From Trichopria drosophilae (Eukaryota > Arthropoda > Insecta > Hymenoptera > Diapriidae), in NCBI GenBank assembly GCA_030407085.1, contig CM059582.1, positions 66,029,501 through 66,093,500 of the forward strand: a stretch of 64,000 bases of DNA, given 5' to 3'. The position numbers and the translations under genes are program-made. Below are positions 58,409 to 64,000 of this stretch, piece by piece. The notes below the pieces were generated by a model. That model saw nothing but the letters and a program-made list of their open reading frames with translations, searched no databases and had not been told where the DNA came from. The stretch's first letter is position 1; every line of letters begins with the position of its first letter.

Positions 58409-61400
58409 CCGGGGGGACAAAATTGTCCCTGTCTCCCGTAAAAATTTGTTTCAGAAACCCCATAAAATAAGATTGAATAATTTAGGTTGTATACATTCCC
58501 CTTCATCAGACCCTCGTTACTACGTTTGGTTAGAATTGAACGGAACCCCCTTAAAAGCCCTTGTAGATTCTGGAGCATCCCAAACATACTTAGGTGTTGG
58601 TTGTGAGAGCATACTGGCTCAATTTTTAAGACCAATTGAAGAAGAGGTAAGAGTAGCAGACGGAAGCGTTGTCCCTTTGCGTGGAGTTGTGTCCCTAATA
58701 ATAAAATTAGATAATGATGTCCAATTGCTAGATGTGAGTGTAGCCCCCCTTAGTTATGCCTGCGTTTTAGGAATAGATTTGTTAGGATTGTTTGGAATTA
58801 AGATAGATTATGAGAGAGGAATATGGAAAACTAAAAACGGCCCTTTTCGTAAATTCGGTAGAAATATTGGTATGATTCCCGTCCAACCTATTTATGATTT
58901 TGCCGTTTTAATAAAACCATCGTTTTATGCAGAGAAAAGACTTAATGAACTATTAACCCGATTAATTCCCGTATCCCATTCCCCAGTCCTAACCCATACC
59001 CACCTAGCCCAGCATACTATCAATGTACAAAATCATCCCCCTATTCGACAAAAACCCCGTGTGTTATCCCCTTATATGTTAAGAATTGCCCAAACGGAAG
59101 TTGATAAAATGTTAAGTGAGGATGTAATTGAAAAATCCATGAGCCCATGGATGAGTATCTCTGTAATTATCCCAAAGGCCGACGGTAAGCATAGATTTTG
59201 TATAGATTATAGAGATGTAAATAAAGTAACTTTGAACGACGTGTATCCCATCCCTAATATGGAACGTATTTTATCAGCAATGCTTCGTGCCCCTTGTGTT
59301 TCCAAATTAGATTTAAGCCAAGCATACTTCCAGGTCCCAGTTTAACCCAGTAGTCGCCCAATCACCGCCTTCGCCGTCCCAGGAAGAGGCATGTTTCAAT
59401 TTAAGAGAATGCCTTTTGGATTAACAAATGCCCCTGCCACATTCCAAAGGCTAATGGATAGGCTAATTGGTCTTGCTTGGGAACCCCATGTCTTTGCATA
59501 CCTAGATGATGTAATAACAGCCACAGAATCGGAAGACGAACATTTTAAGTATTTAGAGATTGTTTTGAAAACTTTAGTTGAAGCTGGTTTAGATATAAAT
59601 CAACACAAAAGTGAGTTCTTCTATTCCGAGGTTAAATATCTGGGTTACGTCATCGGCAAGGACGGGTTAAAAGCGGATCAAGATAAAATAACCCCTATTT
59701 TAGAATACCCCCCTCCTACTACCCTGAAACAATTACGCCGATTCCTGGGAATGGTTGGTTGGTATGCCCGTTTTCTCCCTAACTTATCCAGAGATCGAGT
59801 CCCGTTGACCCAGCTCCTTATGAAAACGCATCCTGGCACTGGGGAGCTGAACAACAACAAGCCTTCGATACCCTCCGTTATTCCCTTACCTGTACTCTTG
59901 TTTTAGCCCGCCCTTATTTCGAATTACCTTTTTCAGTCCAGACAGACGCTTACGACGTTGCTGTGGGTGCCGTTCTGACCCAGGAAATAGACGGATATGA
60001 ACATCCCATTGTTTTTGCGAGTCGAGTATTGACTGCAGCGGAACGGAAATACACAGTAACGGAGCGAGAGTGTCTAGCTGTGTTATGGGCAGTAAAAAAG
60101 TTCAGGCCCTACATTGAGGGAACCACCTTTGACGTGATCACAGATCACAGTAGTTTACAGTGGTTAAGAAATTTACGTGATCCGACGGGACGATTGCTCG
60201 TTGGGCACTGGCCTTACAGGCGTATGATATGAAGATAATTCATAGGAAAGGATCCCTCCATGTAGTGCCGGACGCCCTTTCCCGAATGTATGATTCTTTT
60301 GATGCCGCCCTTTTTGCGATAGGAGATTCCGAAGATGATTGGTATAAAGATAAAATGAATAATATAAGAGAATTCCCATTTAAGTACTCTAATTGGAAGA
60401 TAGTTGAAGATAAAATATATTACCATCGCCCTCACCCTGTTATAGAGCCCGCCATGGAAGATCTTGATGCTTGGAAGTTAGTATTGCCCTCAGAATCCCG
60501 TCTTTGTGCCATAAGTGATGCCCATGATAACCTACAATCTGGTCATTTAGGAGTCGACAAAACGTATCAACGTTTTATACAAGACTTCTTTTGGCCTGGC
60601 ATCTTTCATGATGTGGCCAAATATGTCGCTCGATGTTCTGAATGCCAGCGTCAGAAGGTATCCCAACGCCCTCCTGTAGGTTTGATGCGAGAAAGAACTA
60701 CGGAATATCCCTGGAGTACCGTAGCTGCTGATTTAATGGGTCCCTTTCCCCACAGGAAACATCAGAATCAGTACATAGTTGTTTTTCAGGACCTATTTAC
60801 GAAGTATGTGGAGGCAAAAGCCCTTCGATCGGCCACCGGATCGGCAATATCGAATGCTTTGGACTCCTTAGTGGTCAATCGTTAGGAGCCCAAAATATTT
60901 TGTCCCCTATAATGGAAAAGCATTTAATAATAAGTACTTGGATTATCATTTACAGCAGCTAGGTATCTCTAAAGTCCCAACACCTCCCTACCATCCCCAA
61001 GCGAATCCTGTGGAACGTGCCAATAGAACCCTAAAAACGATGATTACCTCTTTTGTTGGTATGGATCATCATGATTGGGATTTGCACTTAAATGAATTCT
61101 GCTTTGCCATGAATACGTCAGTACAAGCCTCCACCCAAATGACCCCTGCCTTCTTAAATTTTGGTCGCAATCCCCGTCCGGCCCGAAGTATCCGTAATAA
61201 TGACCCAGTCATCCTTAATAGTAATGACCCCACGGCATGGAGAGATAGAATAAAACGATTACCGTTGATTCATGATTGAGTTCGAAAGAATTTAGAGGAA
61301 GCTGCAAAAAGACAAGCCCAATATTATAATAGAAATCGTGTAGACTCCCGTTTTAAAGTAAATGATTTAGTAATGAGAAGAACTAGAGTTCTTTCGTCCG

Positions 61401-61798
61401 GAATTCAAAATTTTGCAGCTAAATTAGCAACCAAATTTACCGGCCCCTTTCGAATTATTAAAGTATTGTCCCCTGTTGTGTATGAGATTGAAGATAATAG
61501 TACTCGGAGAAATCCAAAAGTGCATATCAAGGATTTGAAATTGTATGTGACCCCTGATATACCCGTTAATAATAATTTTTCCAGCCCAAGTAATGAAAAT
61601 CCGATTATGAGTAGAAATGAAGAAACCCCTAATACCGTACAAATTACCCAAGAAATACCCCCTCTAGTCAATCTTCCTCCAAAAAGAAGAGTGGGTAGAC
61701 CAAAAAAATCACCCATTACCAATCCGACGTATAACCCCATAGATCAACCCGTAAATGAACCCCGTAAATATAACTTTCGTTCAAGAACCAATCAATAG
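58380..61798 (+). pseudogene. Pol (protease-RT-RNase H-integrase) of Gypsy-2, broken
   Basis: Protease DSGASQTYLG (58568), VLGIDLL. RT: CIDYRDVNKVT (59197), KLDLSQAYFQ (59310), FKRMPFGLTNAPATFQ (59400), YLDD (59500). RNase H: TDAYDVAVGAVL (59944), ERKYTVTERECLAV (60043), DHSSLQWL (60144). Integrase: SGHLG..CSEC zinc module (60538-60640), AADLMGP (60726), then PYNGKAF where SDNG is expected (about 60912), NPVERANRTLKT (61005), GPF/Y-type module (61442) and KRRVGRPKKS (61681). Lesions: TAA 59343-59345, frameshifts near 59835, 60195 and 60885, TGA 61277-61279, and loss of the second catalytic Asp. Pol starts overlapping Gag in the +1 frame. Confidence 0.9.
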
Positions 61799-61858
61799 GA
61801 TAAAAATAGTATTAGAGTAGAAGTTGGACGGAAATAGAGAACAATGAATAGATAATTT

Positions 61859-62878
61859 ATGAGTAAATTATATTGTTTTAGGAAAAATGCCATTGAGACG
61901 AGCGCGTTTCGGGCCCAGGAGCCGAAATACCGAGCGGCCAGAGTATGTGGCACCAAAATGGAGTCCAGTTCCGCAGGCTCCGCAGCTGGAACGATTGCCA
62001 GCCGCTCCCACTTCATTTCGAAGAACCACCCAGCTCCTAATCCTGACCCCACTTCCCCATTTGATTTTCCCCCAAAATACCCTTCATCCAAATCCCTCCC
62101 AGCCTCCTTCAATCCTATTAATCTTCCCCCTAGACCTTTCTCCTTCTTTGCTGGCCCTCCTAAACCCTCACCCTTTTCTAGACCTTCATCTCCTATAACA
62201 CCCTCACCCATCTCTCGATCTCCAACTCCTCCTAAACCTTCACCCCTTCATACTCCTAGTAGACCTTTATCTCCTCTCATTTCCTCACCCATCTCTAGAT
62301 CTCTAACTCCTCCTAAACCTTTACCCCTTCATACTCCTACTAGACCTTTATCTCCTCTTATTTCCTCACCCCTTCGACAATCTTCACCTCCTCCTAAACA
62401 CACTTCCCTGCCATATACCCCCATTCAATCTCCCATTCCATCTTATAAATCCCGAAACTGCCGCCGAATGCTGCCGGCTATGGCCAGTCTGGCCATAAGC
62501 GAGCGCAGGGGAACTGGCCCCAGGACGGTTCAGGTGGTCATCGACCATCCTGCCCCGTCGGGATCTGCCCCCTTGTGACAACAGCGATACCCGCCACATG
62601 TGTGGATGGAACGGCAGGCTATGCAAACCGTCATATCTGCCCTCGAAAAGGCGAATCACTCGGGGTTCGAAAATTCTCGGCCGGCATATCCGGCAGTAGT
62701 TTCACCAATCCCAGCCCTAATGTCCCTAAAAATTCCCCGTCCTTTATCCTTGCCCTCTTCACGTGCACCTTCCATAAGCCCGAATGCCTTTCCTCCGGGA
62801 TTTAAATGCAAGAGGTGTCGTCAGGAAGGACACTCAGCAAAAACCTGCCTAAAACCCCGTTTCCCTACTACCCAATAA
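61859..62878 (+). CDS. Extra 3' ORF of Gypsy-2: Pro/Ser-rich protein with CCHC knuckle
   Basis: In the position where some Gypsy elements carry env, but with no signal peptide, transmembrane stretch or furin-like site. The frame from 61859 is Pro/Ser-rich, with a 27-residue (81-bp) repeat (SPTPPKP..LHTP..RPLSPLISSP, about 62215-62390). One in-frame TGA lies at 62576-62578, and the frame then continues (YPPHVWMERQAMQ..) to C-x2-C-x4-H-x4-C at 62806-62850 and a stop at 62878. A second start ATG at 61887 in another frame gives a basic N-terminus (MPLRRARFGPRSR), so an N-terminal frameshift is possible. A nucleic-acid-binding accessory role is inferred only from the knuckle; Gypsy-1 has a counterpart. 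Confidence 0.6.
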
Positions 62879-62884
62879 TCCATT

Positions 62885-63095
62885 CCTTATTTTGCCTGTT
62901 CCTTTCGGCATCCCATCGTTATTATCGCCTGTTTTTTTCGGCAATACCCTTTATTATTTCGCCTGTTCCTTTCGGCATCCCATTGTTATTAAATTGCCTG
63001 TTCCTTTCGGCATCCCCTTGTTATTAAATTGCCTGTTCCTTTCGGCAATACCGTTTATTATTAAATTGCCTGTTCCTTTTGGCAGTACCTTTTTA
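62885..63095. repeat. Minisatellite in the 3' region of Gypsy-2
   Basis: About six units of roughly 34-38 bp built on GCCTGTTCCTTTCGGCA..CC..TTATTATT, with small length changes. ORFs at 62806-63254 read through it and have no domain. Confidence 0.88.
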
Positions 63096-63564
63096 GTTTT
63101 TTTTAATGTTTTGTTAATAATATGCTTCTTAACTTTGGTAAACTTTGCAATTATTTGTGTATTATTTTGTTTGTTCAGTATAAAATTTGAAAATATGCCC
63201 CCTTATTTGTTGTTTGTGATATTATTAATGGAATATTTAGAGATCCAATGTTAACGAGAAAAGTAATTATTGGAAATATTTTGTTATTATTTGTTGTACA
63301 TATGTTTGCATCATATCACATTTATCTGATAATAAGAATAATTTTTGTTGGCAATCTGCGATTAATAATATTATGTTTCTTCTTTCCACTCGATCTTATC
63401 CTTTCCTTATATGATAGCCCTCTACCTTAGTACGGACAGCCGTATCGTTAAATCGTAAAGCGGAAATTGATGTAAGTTTAGATTTTAAGTTTATTTATAT
63501 TGTATGACGATTCGAGAATTTTATGTAGTATTCAAAATCTACTTTCGTCAGGCCCGGGGGAATT
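63096..63564. other. 3' untranslated region of Gypsy-2
   Basis: AT-rich, no convincing gene. Ends with CCCGGGGGAATT directly before the 3' LTR-like repeat; the GGGGGAA run could be the remains of a polypurine tract. Confidence 0.5.
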
Positions 63565-64000
63565 TGTAACACAAAGTAGACGGTCTGTCTACTTGCGTTC
63601 CCAACTAAATACTTACCTCAAGAAAGAAGTACGAATATTGGTGCATCGTCCTGTCAACTCGTTTGGTGTCATCGTCCCATCTCATCCACCTGTCCATAAA
63701 GTTGATATACCTGTAAACATAGAAATTATTAATTATTATTGTTTAAATAAATAATCTGTCAGTGTCGTGAAAGTAATAAGTCATCGTCCAAGGAAGAGGC
63801 ATATATAGAAGAAAAGTAAACACCATACTTACATGTTCTATCAGCTGTTGTGATGGTCTGCTTCCTCGTGCCGGAACTGCTGCTGGCTGACGTCCTTACC
63901 CTGAAACACAAATTTACCAATCCTTACACAAAGAAATAGTTCTTAATAATTAAAGTTAAAACTTACCATAATTGCTGCTCCTTTTTGCATTCCTCCAATG
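63565..64000 (+). repeat. 3' LTR-like direct repeat of Gypsy-2 (runs to window edge)
   Basis: Starts TGTAACACAAAG right after a purine-rich run, contains the same ATATATAG box (about 63801-63808), and matches 55523-55950 to about 63994. The final few bases (CCAATG) differ from the 5' copy, so the LTR may end here or continue past the window. Confidence 0.8.

Larger units (their letters stand above)
55523..64000 (+). mobile_element. Gypsy-2: AT-rich Ty3/Gypsy-type LTR retrotransposon, degenerate
   Basis: About 8.5 kb: LTR-like direct repeat (55523-55952), leader, Gag (56555-58408), Pol (about 58380-61798), an extra 3' ORF (61859-62878), a minisatellite, and the second LTR-like repeat (63565 to the window edge). 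Domain order protease-RT-RNase H-integrase gives Ty3/Gypsy. Relative of Gypsy-1 but AT-rich. Multiple lesions in Gag and Pol make it inactive. The internal MITE end at 56043-56105 leaves some doubt about the 5' boundary. Confidence 0.85.

Noticed and set aside
61405..62211. Minus-strand ORFs of 75-139 codons in Gypsy-2
   Set aside because: Antisense of the integrase tail and of the Pro-rich 3' ORF; Gly-rich composition simply mirrors CCN codons.
61859..62878. Retrovirus-like env gene in Gypsy-2
   Set aside because: No signal peptide, hydrophobic anchor or cleavage site; Pro-rich with a zinc knuckle.

Overview
The window looks like a TE- and satellite-dominated heterochromatic stretch of an arthropod, probably insect, genome. 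It is AT-rich overall. I found no host protein-coding gene, no bacterial-type operon and no CRISPR array. What can be supported are three satellite families, four non-LTR retrotransposon insertions of one general lineage, one R1-like insertion, two Ty3/Gypsy-type LTR retrotransposons, several DNA-transposon or MITE-like elements, and one tRNA-like sequence. An insect is suggested by the mix of endonuclease-type non-LTR elements with short-repeat tails, an R1-like element, Ty3/Gypsy elements and TTAA- or TA-flanked MITEs; a hymenopteran is possible but not shown.

Layout. 1-21.5 kb is satellite A (monomers of about 182 and 262 bp). It is interrupted by a 4.8-kb minus-strand non-LTR element that appears twice because a 7,255-bp block (element plus satellite) is tandemly duplicated. 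21.5-25.6 kb is AT-rich DNA with scattered AACGTT-rich repeats. 25.6-42.9 kb is a second satellite (B, about 150 bp) split by a 5'-truncated, internally deleted, GC-rich Gypsy element (27.5-32.6 kb) and by a plus-strand non-LTR element (33.3-41.2 kb). The latter was itself hit by a 1.9-kb DNA-transposon-like element carrying a tRNA-like sequence and by a 5'-truncated R1-like element. 42.9-48.7 kb holds relics, satellite C and a piggyBac-like terminus. 48.8-53.0 kb is a large palindromic (foldback-like) element with a third non-LTR lineage inserted in one arm. 53.0-55.4 kb holds a 244-bp MITE, a retroelement 3' tail and a piggyBac-like MITE that contains satellite B and C units. 55.5-64.0 kb is a second, AT-rich Gypsy element with LTR-like direct repeats; the 3' LTR runs to the window edge.

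How the parts relate. None of the elements looks fully functional: every ORF2 or pol carries stops, frameshifts or deletions. The two Gypsy elements are diverged relatives and share four uncommon traits: a Gag with a CCHC knuckle followed by a C4 module, pol in the +1 frame, AT-hook-like motifs in the integrase tail, and an extra zinc-knuckle ORF after pol. Satellite B and satellite C units lie inside a TTAA-flanked MITE at 54.6-55.4 kb and in the same order next to a matching terminus at 44.1 kb, so the satellite may have grown out of such a transposon. No rRNA or bona fide functional tRNA gene was seen.
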